From contig CAVRXO010000003.1 in the NCBI GenBank assembly GCA_963725185.1, forward strand, positions 310,001 to 374,000: 64,000 nucleotides of DNA. The letters are read 5' to 3'. Positions 7,358 through 17,344 of this stretch are shown piece after piece. This stretch comes from VAZQ01 sp963725185 (GTDB taxonomy: Bacteria; Pseudomonadota; Alphaproteobacteria; Rhizobiales; Xanthobacteraceae). The translations under genes were made by a program, and so were the position numbers. Under the pieces are notes generated by a model. That model saw only the letters and a list, made by a program, of their open reading frames with translations, searched no databases and was not told the origin of the DNA. Positions within the stretch are counted from its first letter, which is position 1, and every line of letters begins with the position of its first letter.

Positions 7358-8713
7358 CTAGCGCGCGCCGACTTGATCCGACATCGGCGGGAAGGCCGGG
7401 TTGGACTGGGTGCCGCGCATCAGGCCCAGCGCCAGATTGAGCACCTTGTCATCCTTTGGGTCGGGCGGAACGTAGGATTGCGACCCCTTCTCCTCCTCGC
7501 CGGCCGCCTTGAGATGCCCGCGCAAGGACGCCTCGCCGCCGAGCTCGGCCTCGCCCTTGAGGCTGTCCGGCACGTCCTGTGACAGCTCGATCTCCGGGAT
7601 GATGCCCAGCGCCTGGATCGAACGGCCTGACGGGGTGAAATAACGCGCCGTCGTCAGCCGCAGCGCGCCGTCGTTCGGGCTCAAGGGGATGATCGTCTGC
7701 ACCGATCCCTTGCCGAACGAGCGCGTGCCGATCAGTGTCCCGCGCTTGTGGTCCTGCAATGCGCCGGCCACGATCTCGGATGCCGACGCCGAGCCGCCGT
7801 TGATCAGGATGATCAGCGGCTTGCCTTTGGTGAGATCGCCCGGATCGGGCTTGGCCTCGAAGCGCTGCATGTCCTCGGGCTCGCGGCCGCGGATGGAGAC
7901 GATCTCGCCGCGATTGAGAAACGCATTGGAGACCGAGATGGCCTGATCGAGCAGGCCGCCGGGATTGTTGCGCAGATCAAGGATGAATCCCTTGAGCTTG
8001 TCGCCGGAGTGCGAGGTGATGTCGGCGATCGCCTTCTGCAGACCGTCGGTGCTCTGCTCGGTGAATTGCGTGATCCGGATATAGCCGACATCGTCGCCAT
8101 CGAGGTGGGAGCGCACCGAGCTCACCCGGATGACGGCGCGGGTGACCGCGATCTCCAGCGGCTTGTCCTGGCCCTTGCGCGTGATCGTCAGCTTGACGGT
8201 GGTGTTGATCGGGCCCCGCATCTTCTCGATCGCCTGGTCGAGGGTGAGACCCTGGATCAATTCGCCGTTGAGCTGCGTGATCACATCGTTGGCCAAGATG
8301 CCGGCCTTGGAGGCGGGCGTATCGTCGATCGGAGTCACCACCTTGACCTGGCCGTCCTCCATGGTGACTTCCATGCCGAGGCCGCCGAACTCGCCCTTGG
8401 TCTCCACCTGCATATCGCGGAAATTGCTGGCGTCCATGTAGCTCGAATGCGGGTCGAGGCCGGACAGCATGCCGTTGATCGCCGAGGCGATAAGCTTGTT
8501 GTCATCGGGCTTTTCGACGTAGTGGGCGCGCACCTGCTCGAAGACATCGCCGAACAGCTGCAGTTGGCGGTAGGCCTCCGCATTGGGACTGGCGGTGGCC
8601 GGCGCGGCGGCATTCGCGGCAAACCCCAACGAGATGGGCAACGGCTGGGTGGCCAACAGCACCAGGGCGCAGCCCGCGGCGGCGCCGAGCAAAGCGAGGA
8701 CGCCCTTGCGCAT
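7358..8713 (-). CDS. ctpA: Carboxy-terminal processing protease CtpA (S41 family)
   Basis: I use the ATG at 8713, which opens a signal anchor (MRKGVLALLGAAAGCALVLL); the open frame extends further upstream without coding character. The 451-residue product has a PDZ domain (about 100-180) and an S41 peptidase core with the catalytic serine in NGGSASASE (about 305-313) and Lys335 in FGKGSVQT. It trims C-termini of periplasmic or membrane proteins. In related genomes ctpA usually sits in an envC/ctpA cluster; here the element's attachment site is immediately downstream. Frame intact. Confidence 0.93.
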   Translation of the reverse strand: MRKGVLALLGAAAGCALVLLATQPLPISLGFAANAAAPATASPNAEAYRQLQLFGDVFEQVRAHYVEKPDDNKLIASAINGMLSGLDPHSSYMDASNFRDMQVETKGEFGGLGMEVTMEDGQVKVVTPIDDTPASKAGILANDVITQLNGELIQGLTLDQAIEKMRGPINTTVKLTITRKGQDKPLEIAVTRAVIRVSSVRSHLDGDDVGYIRITQFTEQSTDGLQKAIADITSHSGDKLKGFILDLRNNPGGLLDQAISVSNAFLNRGEIVSIRGREPEDMQRFEAKPDPGDLTKGKPLIILINGGSASASEIVAGALQDHKRGTLIGTRSFGKGSVQTIIPLSPNDGALRLTTARYFTPSGRSIQALGIIPEIELSQDVPDSLKGEAELGGEASLRGHLKAAGEEEKGSQSYVPPDPKDDKVLNLALGLMRGTQSNPAFPPMSDQVGAR

Positions 8714-9198
8714 GGTCGACAAGCCATTCAGGCCCGCCCTGCTTCTCCCGTCGGCTTTCCGCTCGGCCGAATCGCGCTGCCCAGTCGCGCCGCAGGAGCG
8801 GTCGCCAAGGCACTTGTCGTGAATGGATGGCATCAACGGCTGGGTCCTCCGGGAACGAGCGCTCTGTCGGTCGTCGATAACGCGGCTTGTCATATATAGC
8901 CTCTTAAACAGAGGCGCGACTACGCGAAAGGGGCAATTGATCACGCTTGAGAGAGATGGAAAGCCCCTCCCCTGCACTCGACCCGGGACGACATGCCAAG
9001 GGCCGGTTCGTTTTGCCCATGGCGGGTGGCAATTCACCTTCGCTTCAGGAGAATCGTGTAGGCTTACCCACGGAACGTTAGTGAACGCTTATTGTGCCAT
9101 GCAATGAACAATTGCTGCCATGCAATAACTAGCGGTGATTGCTCTGGAATACCAGATATAGAAGAGCCAATGATTCAACCCGAACTGAAAGGATTTCG
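8714..9198. other. Intergenic, no gene seen
   Basis: This stretch holds the divergent upstream regions of ctpA and the DUF1127 gene. It is less GC-rich near 9040-9190, which fits promoter DNA. I see no RNA gene or conserved motif. Confidence 0.4.
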
Positions 9199-9408
9199 AT
9201 GCTCAGTCTGCTGATCTCCCGCCCGCTCCATAGCGTTGTTACTACCGTTGCCGACCGCTTTTGCGGACTGTTTTCGGTTGTCCAGGAAGCGCATGCAACT
9301 GCTGCGCGTTTTGAGCTGCTTTCGCACATGTCCGATAACGAGCTTGCCCGCCGCGGTCTCAAGCGCGAGGGCTTGGCCCAGGCCGTCTTCGCCGGCGCCG
9401 AGGCATGA
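9199..9408 (+). CDS. DUF1127 small protein
   Basis: A 69-residue protein. I choose the ATG at 9199, preceded by GAAAGGA at 9187-9193. The C-terminal half has the DUF1127 signature LSHMSDNELARRGLKREGL, an arginine-rich helical motif. In alphaproteobacteria such proteins have been linked to phosphate/RNA metabolism and stress regulation; its specific role here is unknown. It stands alone upstream of tRNA-Asn. Confidence 0.85.
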   Translation: MLSLLISRPLHSVVTTVADRFCGLFSVVQEAHATAARFELLSHMSDNELARRGLKREGLAQAVFAGAEA

Positions 9409-9652
9409 TCTAGGCGCGCGACCGATCCCCTCTCGTCGCCAGGCGGAACGGGATCGCCGCGCCGCCCTGCCTCGCATCCCACCCGCGTTAGCTCCCGATC
9501 CCTCCCCCCGCAGGAATGTCTTGATTTATGGCCGCGCCGGTCCGGGCCGCCGACCTCATGACCGCGCTCATCGGCTTGCCGCTGTCGGCTTGGCGCTTTG
9601 CATTTCATCGCCCGTTTGTTATAGCCGCACATCGCAGGCACGAGCGCCATGT

Positions 9653-9727
9653 TCCCCGGTAGCTCAGTGGTAGAGCAACCGGCTGTTAACCGGTTGGTCG
9701 CTGGTTCGAATCCGGCCCGGGGAGCCA
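9653..9727 (+). tRNA. tRNA-Asn(GTT)
   Basis: A complete cloverleaf: acceptor TCCCCGG pairs with CCGGGGA, the anticodon loop is CTGTTAA with anticodon GTT, the T arm is GGTTCGAATCC, and G73 plus an encoded CCA close the molecule. No island boundary is attached to this tRNA. Confidence 0.95.
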
Positions 9728-9917
9728 AAATCACCAGAAATCAGCCAATTGGGCGTGGCCAACCGCGGTAATTTTTCCGCCGGTTCCTGGTGCATTGCGT
9801 CCTTGCGCGTGGGCGTCGGACGCCATCGGGCCAACCGGCGCCAGATGCGCAACTGTCACGATTTTGCCGCAAGCAAGACCATAGGGTGGCCGGTTGGTCT
9901 CAACTGGAGCATCAAAG

Positions 9918-10163
9918 ATGACTGTGACGAGGATGGGGTTCCTGGCTGCAATGTTGGTGTTAGGCCTTGGCACGGCGGCAAGCGCCGCGATCAAGCCGGC
10001 ACAGATTGCAGATGGTGCTGTCATCACCAAGGTTGCGGAGGGGTGTGGAGAAGGGTTCTGGCGCGGTCCGCATGGTCGTTGCCATCCTATGGCGGTGAAT
10101 CGTGCATGCCCGCGCGGATATCACTTGGGTCCGGAAGGCCGCAGGTGTTGGCCTAACGAATGA
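9918..10163 (+). CDS. Secreted GCG_CRPN-type small protein
   Basis: An 81-residue protein from the ATG at 9918. A signal peptide (MTVTRMGFLAAMLVLGLGTA, then ASA) precedes a short mature region with four cysteines. The tail GCGEGFWRGPHGRCHPM ... RRCWPN matches the cysteine/glycine-rich GCG_CRPN family found in Bradyrhizobium relatives. The function of the family is unknown; the cysteines probably form disulfides in the periplasm. Confidence 0.8.
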   Translation: MTVTRMGFLAAMLVLGLGTAASAAIKPAQIADGAVITKVAEGCGEGFWRGPHGRCHPMAVNRACPRGYHLGPEGRRCWPNE

Positions 10164-10685
10164 GCATCGCGGTCGGACCATCAGGTGCGGCCGTTTTCAC
10201 TATGTGACCTACTCAAGCCGCCAGTCGGTTCTGGTCTTGAGCGTTTCGAGGGAAGTCTTCGCCCGTCCCCTTCCGGTGGAAGAAGGGTTGCGAGACTTTC
10301 CTCGAACGTCTGCGCCGTACAAATAACCTGGCGCAGCTTTCCAATAAAACAACCTCGGCAGCGCCCCGCTGGTGCACCCCTTCATCGTTCGAGTAGGCCT
10401 GCGCGAGATCGCCCGAAATCGATGAGAGCGAACTCCGCGCGATGCGCTCGCCGAGCTGCAACTTGCAGCGCCGGCAAAATCGGCGCTCGCCTTCATCGAT
10501 CAGTCGCGGGCGCAACAAGTGTCCGTGATCAATTGCTCCAACTCGCTTTTCCGCTCGCTTGATTAGCGCAGCGACTAGAACATTACAGAACTTTATCGGC
10601 TTGGAAAGGCGCCTGCAGGAATCGCGTGCTCATCTCACGGTTCAAGATGCGACAAAACCGCATCGGCAAATGAACGGAGATCAGC
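10164..10685. other. Intergenic, no convincing gene
   Basis: Short ORFs occur in several frames (for example 10185-10562 and 10213-10518) but show no domain, no signal peptide and no ribosome-binding site. I see no structured RNA. Confidence 0.4.
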
Positions 10686-11000
10686 ATGTCTGGAAGCAGA
10701 TCAATCATCACGTTTGCGCTCGCCGCCTCACTCGGCGTGCTTGGCGCCGCTGCTGCAGCGGCGAACGAGAATAGCGACCGCACCGAGCATGGCGGCTATG
10801 TGGTACCCGGCAGCCTGGATGGAGTTAATCCGGCTCTGCATCCCGACATTTTTGGCAATCCCGCCACCGCCGCATCCTTCGGTTTCGCTCAATCGAGAGA
10901 CGGCACTTGGCACGTGCTGACGGATTGGCGCGGCAGTCCGGGAGGGCGAGCCTTTGGATCTGCAGTCGAGACAAAAAGGCATACCGCGTTCGATCGATAA
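10686..11000 (+). CDS. Small secreted protein of unknown function
   Basis: A 104-residue product with a clear signal peptide (ITFALAASLGVLGAAAAAA, cleavage near residue 26). The mature part is short and glycine-rich (VPGSLDGVNPALHPDIFGN, then SFGFAQSRDGTWHVLTDW) and contains no cysteine. I do not recognise a characterised family. A ribosome-binding-like GGAGAT lies just before the ATG. A strong hairpin follows at 11014-11044, consistent with a single-gene transcript. Confidence 0.65.
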   Translation: MSGSRSIITFALAASLGVLGAAAAAANENSDRTEHGGYVVPGSLDGVNPALHPDIFGNPATAASFGFAQSRDGTWHVLTDWRGSPGGRAFGSAVETKRHTAFDR

Positions 11001-11013
11001 CCCGGCCTGCCTC

Positions 11014-11044
11014 GGAAGCCCCGCTCAATGGCAGCGGGGCTTCC
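11014..11044 (+). terminator. Hairpin terminator after the small secreted protein
   Basis: GGAAGCCCCGCT pairs perfectly with AGCGGGGCTTCC around a 7-base loop, 13 bases after a stop codon. The following T-run is weak, so it is a probable rather than certain intrinsic terminator. Confidence 0.6.
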
Positions 11045-11603
11045 GCTTCGTGATCACGCGAACAGCATTGCCAGCCGCGATCGCCCGCCAGTCGTCGCCG
11101 TCGAGCTCAAGCAAATCGAAGACATAGAGATCGATAGCCACACCACAACTATCGCTACCGCGTCCGCGTAGGAGCGAGTCGGAAGGCGGAATGGCGTAGC
11201 GCCGCGATCGCGTTGGGGCGCGGAGTGCGTTGAACGCCGCCGGACCGTTTCAAAAGGCGCGCAAGAAGCCGTCGCCAACGCCCTCGTCAAAAAAACCGAT
11301 TGAGTGACTGCCAGCAAGGCACAGAACTGACGAGTTCCGCGAGCTTTCCAGCCCTATCGTCAACGACCGCCATGGAAAACCACGCGGCTTGCTTTGGTTC
11401 CCTGCGACCGAAGCTCCAAAAGACTCAATTTGCCGTTATGTCGGGTGCCAAACGGTAGCCGACAGGCAGCCGGCTGCCCTGCGGACGCGTCTTACCGGCC
11501 CGCGCGACGGATCATCACAGGGGCGCACGGTTGATTTCAGCGCTGCACGTTCCGATCTTCATCGAGCTGAATGATATTCCTCTTCATCAAAGAACGAGCC
11601 CAC
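11045..11603. other. Intergenic, no convincing gene
   Basis: Small ORFs (for example 11054-11317 on the minus strand) have compositions unlike the real genes nearby and no recognisable motif. Nothing else seen. Confidence 0.4.
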
Positions 11604-11837
11604 ATGCGGCAATGGATCAAGGCGAACTACCCGACGATTGGCTGGTGGGCCGCGCTCATTGCCGGCGCGTTCATCCTTTATTGGGTGACCCGGAGCACCA
11701 GCTATCATCCGCTTGCGATCGGGATCCTGGCTTCCTCGGTAACCCTTGCCGCAGCAATGCTGCTGTTCGAGGCCGTTTGGTGGAGCGCATTCGCGTTGGT
11801 GCCGAATATGCTCGGCGGAAATTCGGCCGTGCGCTGA
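11604..11837 (+). CDS. Small two-helix membrane protein
   Basis: A 77-residue protein from ATG 11604; an in-frame start at 11571 would add 11 residues. Two hydrophobic segments, IGWWAALIAGAFILYWV and LAIGILASSVTLAAAMLLF, predict an integral membrane protein with a short polar link. No family recognised. It lies upstream of hpnN in the same direction, about 120 bases away, so co-transcription is possible. Confidence 0.55.
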   Translation: MRQWIKANYPTIGWWAALIAGAFILYWVTRSTSYHPLAIGILASSVTLAAAMLLFEAVWWSAFALVPNMLGGNSAVR

Positions 11838-11960
11838 GGAATCATTCCGAAGGGAGCGCGAGGAAGAGAACCAGTACGCTCGCGCGACGTTAGACCTCGA
11901 AGCGCACGCTCCTTCCGGCTCCATCTAGGGGTTGTCTTCCCCCCGCTAGGTAGCAACGAA

Positions 11961-14550
11961 ATGTTGAATTCAGCCCTGGCGCGCCTGGTGGATTGGTCTT
12001 TCCGGCACGCCGTGGCGGTCATTGCCGTCGCCGTCATTGTGGCCGCAACCTCGTGTGCCTACGCGGTTCGGCACTTTGCCATCAACACCGACGTCAACAG
12101 CCTGATCTCGTCCAAGCTGCCCTGGCGGCAGCGAGAGCTTGCCTATGAGGCGGCGTTCCCGCAAAGCATCCAATCGATTCTTGCGGTGGTACAAATTCCC
12201 ACCCCGGAATTGGCCAGCGCCGCCCAACGCGCCTTGGCGGCTGAGCTCGCCAAGAGCGCGCAATGGTTTCAGTCGACCCTGCCGCTCGGGGGCGGCGATT
12301 TCTTCGAGCAAAACAGCCTGCTGTATCTGCCCCTTGGCGACCTCAGAGAAACAACGGACAAGCTCAAGAATGCCGCGCCATTGGTTCGTGCGTTGGCCGA
12401 GGATCCCAGCCTGCGCGGCTTGACGGGAGGGCTTTCGATGGCGCTCGCCGGCATCCAGGCGCAGCGCTATTCCCTCGATCAAATGAGCCCATCGTTCGAT
12501 GCGGTCTCCGACACGCTCGAGAATGTCCTGGCAGGTCGCAGCGCCAGCTTCTCCTGGAAGGTCCTGTTGAATGGCCGGCCGGCGAGCCCGGACGATTTGC
12601 GGCGCCTGATCGAGATCTGGGCCAAGCTCGACTTCAGCAGCTTGCAGCCTGGCCAGCGCGCCTCGAGTGCCATCCGCGCCGCTGCCGACCGCGCCGCGCT
12701 GCAATCCGATCTTCACTCGCAACTGCGCCTGACCGGCCCGGTGCCGATGGCGGATGCGGAGTTCGCCACCTTGCGCGAAGGAGCCCTCACCAACGGCCTG
12801 ATCAGCGCCGCGATCGTGATCGTGATCCTCTGGCTCGCCTTGGGCTCGCTTCGGCTAGTGCTCGCGGTGGCCGCCACATTGACCGCGGGCCTAGCGGTTG
12901 CGGCCGCTCTCGGATTGGCGATGGTCGGCGCGCTTAATCCCATCTCGGTCGCTTTCGCGGTGTTGTTCGTGGGGTTGGGGGCCGATTTTGCGATTCAATT
13001 CAGCGTCCGTTTTCGCGCCAAGCGGCATGAGCTTGGCGACCTGCACAAGGCCTTGTTCACGGGCGCGCAATGGATCGCAGCCCCCTTGCTGCTGGCGGCC
13101 CTGTCGGCCGCTGCCGGTTTTTTCTCGTTTATGCCGACCGACTATCGCGGCCTTGCCGAGCTGGGATTGATCTCCGGCTGCGGGATGATCGTCGCCTACA
13201 TCGCTTGCGTGACGGTGCTTCCGGCCATGATCGGCCTGGTCAAGCCGCCGCCCGAGCCACGACCGCTCGAATATTCCGCCATGGCCCCGCTCGACAGCTT
13301 CCTGGCGAGACATCGTATCCCCGTGGTCGTCGGAACCGTCGGGATCGCGATTCTCGGGATCGCCCTTCCTCCTTCATCTGCAGTTCGATTTCAATCCGCT
13401 GCACTTGCGCAATCCGAATGAGGAGGCGGTTGCCACCTATCTGGAGCTGAGCAAGGATCCCGCGGTCGCCGCCAATCCCGCCGAAGTGTTGACCCAATCG
13501 CCGGAAGCCGCGGCTGCCGTGGCCAAGAAGCTGGGCGCGCTGCCGCAGGTCGCGCAGACCAGGACGATCGACAGTTTTGTCCCGGACGACCAGGATCAGA
13601 AGCTCGGATTGATCGGGGCCGCCGCAACCGCGCTCGATCCCGCACTCAATCCGACCAATCCTCGCAGCGCGCCAAGCGATGCCGAGAACGTCGCGGCCCT
13701 CGAGGACGGTGCGCGGCGTCTCATCGCGGTGGCCGTCAGCGGCGCCGGCGCCGCCGCCGCGAAGCGATTGGCCGACGATATGACGCGGCTGGCCGGCGCG
13801 ACCCCGGACCTGCGCACGGCCGCCCAGACCGCGTTCGTTCAACCCCTTACCTGGGATTTCGATGAATTGCGGCACGCCCTGCATCCCCAGCACGTCACCC
13901 GGGCCAATCTGCCGCCGGCACTGATCCGGGATTGGATTGCCCCGGACGGACAATCGCGGGCGGAAGCGGTCCCCAAGGGGGACCAGAATGACAACGACAA
14001 CCTGCAGCGCTTCGCGGATGCGGTCCTGCAGGCCGAACCCAGCGCGACCGGACCGGCCATCGGCATCTCGGAATGGGCCCGCACCATCGTGTATGCCTTC
14101 GTCGAGGCGGGGGCCTTCGCGCTCGCTGCCATCGGGCTGCTGCTGTGGATCGCGTTGCGAAGAGCGGGCGACATGCTGCTCACCTTGATCCCGCTGCTGG
14201 TGGCCGGCGTCGCCACGCTCGAGATTTGCGGCTTGACCCGCTTTCCGCTCAATTATGCCAACATCATGGCCCTGCCGGTGCTGCTCGGTGTCGGTGTCGC
14301 CTTCAAGATCTACTACGTGACGGCCTGGCGCGCGGGTGAGACCCACTTCCTCCAATCCGTCCTCACCCGGGCGGTCGTTTTCAGCGCGCTGATGACCGCA
14401 ACCGCATTCGGAAGCCTCTGGCTCTCGAGCAATCCGGGCATTTCAAGCATGGGCAAGCTGCTGGTGCTGTCGCTTGGCTGTACGCTCGTCTCCGCGGCGC
14501 TCTTTCAACCCGCTCTCATGGGCGCGCCGCGTGAGGTCAAGCAGAGCTGA
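11961..14550 (+). CDS. hpnN: Hopanoid transporter HpnN (RND family), one frameshift
   Basis: The two reading frames 11961-13421 and 13405-14550 together encode about 860 residues of an RND permease. Features typical of HpnN are an N-terminal membrane helix, then FAINTDVNSLISSKLPWRQRE, the loop LAGRSASFSWKVLLNGRP, and two blocks of five to six membrane helices. HpnN moves hopanoids from the inner to the outer membrane. The frame changes near 13361-13370, where removing one C from CGCCC restores ALFLHLQFDFNPLHL-like sequence, so one inserted base is the likely cause. The gene stands alone rather than inside an hpn biosynthesis cluster. Confidence 0.88.
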
Positions 14551-14574
14551 CCGACCAGCCGGTCCGATGGTCGG
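14551..14574. terminator. Hairpin between convergent hpnN and dedA-family genes
   Basis: CCGACCA and TGGTCGG form a 7-bp stem filling the 25-base gap between two convergent stop codons. No clear T-run on either side; a shared terminator is plausible. Confidence 0.4.
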
Positions 14575-14575
14575 C

Positions 14576-15202
14576 TCAAAGCGGACCCGGCAGAGCGCGC
14601 TCGGCATCCGCCGCCAGCTTGCTGCCGTATCGCTTCACCACAAGAGCGAACACGGCAAACGCCAGGATGACGCAGCAGGCAACTCCGACTTCAATCCAGA
14701 CAGCGGATCGCGCGAGCTCCTTGCCGAGGTAATAGGCGGCGCCGGCCTCCATTCCCACCCAGATCACAGCGCCTGTCACGTTCGCAATCGCGAAACGGTC
14801 GCCGCGCATGTGATTGGCACCGGCGATGAGACCCGCCGCGCTGCGAATCACGGGGAGGAAGCGGGCAAAAATGACGAATTTTTCCCCGTGGCGGAGAAAC
14901 AGATATTGCCCGATCTTCAGGCGGGCCTCGTTCAAATGAAAGTAGCTCCCGTAGCGCCATAGCAATCTGTAGCCGTAGCCCCGCCCGATCCAGAACGCGA
15001 CAAAATTGCCGCAGACCGCCCCCACCACGCCGGCGAGGATCACGGACCAGATGTCGAGGTTATGCGTTCTGCCGGCGTAGACGGCAGCCGTCAGCAACGC
15101 GGTTTCCCCGGGAACGGGGATGCAAATACATTCCACTCCAATGATCCCGCCAACGAACAGGACGCCATACTGGGAAATGAGACGCGTTAGATGCAACGCC
15201 AA
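14576..15202 (-). CDS. DedA family membrane protein
   Basis: A 208-residue integral membrane protein with the DedA/SNARE-associated signatures: GVECICIPVPGETALLTAAV near the N-terminus, GNFVAFWIGRGYGYRLL, and FARFLPVIRSAAGLIAGANHM with the conserved arginine and proline. Five or six membrane segments are predicted. DedA proteins act in membrane homeostasis; several are now viewed as undecaprenyl-phosphate or phospholipid flippases. Convergent with hpnN, so both neighbours handle membrane lipids. Frame intact. Confidence 0.88.
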   Translation of the reverse strand: MALHLTRLISQYGVLFVGGIIGVECICIPVPGETALLTAAVYAGRTHNLDIWSVILAGVVGAVCGNFVAFWIGRGYGYRLLWRYGSYFHLNEARLKIGQYLFLRHGEKFVIFARFLPVIRSAAGLIAGANHMRGDRFAIANVTGAVIWVGMEAGAAYYLGKELARSAVWIEVGVACCVILAFAVFALVVKRYGSKLAADAERALPGPL

Positions 15203-15426
15203 GAAATGATCCTTTGAAGATTTCGAAACAACACTGGTTTTTCAACGCCTCATGCAAAGGCCGGTTCCCCGGCCGCGCTCCTGGCCTCGGAGCCACCGAT
15301 AGGCGGTTGCGTCCGCTTCGGCGGTTTTCTCGACTTTGCACCACCGCCGCCGAAATACCAAGGGGCAGGCACGAGGCCCGCCCCGGGACGCAAGACCACC
15401 AGCGTGCGGGTACCGTGGAGCCCGCC

Positions 15427-16962
15427 TCAGGTGCTTCCAAGCGGCAGCGCCACAAATCGCGTGCTTTGGCCGTTCTTGACCCGCATCAATATGTCGTGCT
15501 TGCCGTTGCTCTGCGCTGCGCTCAGGGCTTTGGTCACATCCGACGCCTTCGCGACCACCTTGCCGCCGACGTCGAGAATGACGTCGCCAGCCTGCAGGCC
15601 GCGATCGGCGGCCGGGCCGTCCGGATCCACATTTGTCACCACGACTCCCTTGGCACCCGCGCCGCCCACCTCCTTCGCAGGCGCCAACGTCAGGCCCAGA
15701 TGCGGCACGTTGCTCGCCGGCTTCGCCGACTTGTTGTCGGCTTTGGCCTGTTGCTCGCTGGGCATATTGCCGAGCGTCAGGCTTACCGTCTTGGTTCCGC
15801 CGTTACGCAGAATGTCGAGCTTGATGGAGCTGTCCGGAGCCAGCATCCCGATCTTGCGGGCCAGAGCGCGCGAATCCTTCACTTGGGTCCCGTCTATGGC
15901 CGTGATGACGTCACCGGCCTCGATCCCGGCCTTGGCGGCCGGGCTCCCCGCTTGGGGCTCATCGACGATCGCGCCTTCCACTTTTTTCATGCCCAGACTA
16001 TCGGCGATGCTAGGCGTTACCGATTGAACTTCAACTCCCAGCCATCCGCGGTTGATGTAGCCCTTCTCCTTGAGCTGATCCACGACCATCCTGGCGGTAT
16101 CGGCGGGAATGTCGAAGCCGATGCCGACCGAGCCGCCGGAGGGAGAGTAGATCGCGGTATTGACGCCGATCACGTTGCCGTCCTCGTCAAACGCCGGCCC
16201 GCCCGAATTGCCCTTGTTGATGGGAGCGTCGATCTGGATGTAGTCGTAGGGCCCGGCCCCGATATCGCGCCCTTCGGCAGAGACGATGCCGGCCGTGACC
16301 GTGCCGCCGAGGCCGAACGGGTTGCCGACCGCCACCACCCAATCGCCGATACGCGGCTCGTGATCTGCGAACTTCACATAGGCGAAGTCCTTCTTTCCAT
16401 CCACCTTGATGACCGCCAGGTCGGTTTTGGGATCCGTGCCGACCACCTTCGCGGTGTAGATGGTGCCGTCGTCGGTGGTGACCTGGACCGTCTTGGCGTT
16501 TTCGACAACGTGGTTGTTGGTCACCGCATAACCGTCGGGCGAGATGAAGAATCCCGAGCCCTCGCCGGTAATCACCTCATGACGCTGGGGCTTGCCATTC
16601 TGCCTGTTCTGGAATCCGAATTGGCGGAAGAACTTGTCCAATGGCGAGCCCGGCTGGACCGGCGGCCCGCTGTCGTCCCGATTTTCTGCCGTCCCGCTGG
16701 CCTGCGCGGTTTCATCCAGCTTGACGCGGACGGAGATCACGGACGGCTTCACCTTCGCGACCAGGTCGGCGAACCCGGCGGGCGGTTGGGCGGCTTCGGC
16801 GGCCTGGGCCGACGCATTCCAGGCCGAAAGGTTCAGCGGATCGTAGCCGCCGGGCCCCGCCAGGAGCACCGCCGCACCCAGACCAGCGGCCGACGCAAGG
16901 AGAGTGAGGCGGCGGGCGACCATGGCGCCTCCTTTTGCAGATGATGTGCTCGACGTGTTCAT
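15427..16962 (-). CDS. Periplasmic HtrA/DegP-type serine protease with two PDZ domains
   Basis: A 511-residue protein with a signal peptide (GLGAAVLLAGPGG region; the ATG at 16923 is an alternative start). The trypsin-like domain carries His151 (VTNNHVV), Asp181 (KTDLAVI) and Ser253 (GNSGGP). Two PDZ domains follow, with WLGVEVQSVTPSIADSLGM beginning the first and a second near 420-500. This is the DegP/Do layout used for degrading or chaperoning misfolded periplasmic proteins. It stands alone with about 380 bases of upstream DNA. Frame intact. A second HtrA-family protease lies at 18452. Confidence 0.93.
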   Translation of the reverse strand: MNTSSTSSAKGGAMVARRLTLLASAAGLGAAVLLAGPGGYDPLNLSAWNASAQAAEAAQPPAGFADLVAKVKPSVISVRVKLDETAQASGTAENRDDSGPPVQPGSPLDKFFRQFGFQNRQNGKPQRHEVITGEGSGFFISPDGYAVTNNHVVENAKTVQVTTDDGTIYTAKVVGTDPKTDLAVIKVDGKKDFAYVKFADHEPRIGDWVVAVGNPFGLGGTVTAGIVSAEGRDIGAGPYDYIQIDAPINKGNSGGPAFDEDGNVIGVNTAIYSPSGGSVGIGFDIPADTARMVVDQLKEKGYINRGWLGVEVQSVTPSIADSLGMKKVEGAIVDEPQAGSPAAKAGIEAGDVITAIDGTQVKDSRALARKIGMLAPDSSIKLDILRNGGTKTVSLTLGNMPSEQQAKADNKSAKPASNVPHLGLTLAPAKEVGGAGAKGVVVTNVDPDGPAADRGLQAGDVILDVGGKVVAKASDVTKALSAAQSNGKHDILMRVKNGQSTRFVALPLGST

Positions 16963-17344
16963 GTCTCTGCTCCTAAGAACTCTTTCTCTGACAGAGGAAA
17001 TGCAAATCGCGCCTCGAAGTATCCGGTCGAGAAAATTAAGTTTACGAAAGGCCGGTTGCCATGCAACGCTTCAGCACACGCACCAAGCAGGTCGCCGTGC
17101 GAGCGCCGGCCCCGGACCGCCCTCCGAGGCCGGCTTTTGCGACCAATTGGCGCCTCTGACCGCTACGCAATCTTCGTATCTCCATCCGGTTCTATCCTTT
17201 GAGCGACCACGCCTGTACAACGAGCTGGCGCGGCGATCGAGGCTGGGCTTCGGCAGGTCACGGACGCGAGCGCCTCTGGCCGATCCCCCTCCCCCCCGAC
17301 CGTTTCCAGCGCGATCCGCATGCTGCCCTGAAGGGTCGAGGCGG
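16963..17344. other. Intergenic, no gene seen
   Basis: Upstream region of the HtrA gene and downstream region of the AI-2E gene. Short ORFs only; no motif recognised. Confidence 0.4.

Noticed and set aside
9129..9734. A 201-residue minus-strand ORF over the tRNA-Asn gene beginning with APRAGFEPATNRLTAG
   Set aside because: This is the well-known false ORF produced by translating the antisense of a tRNA; the tRNA cloverleaf explains the sequence.
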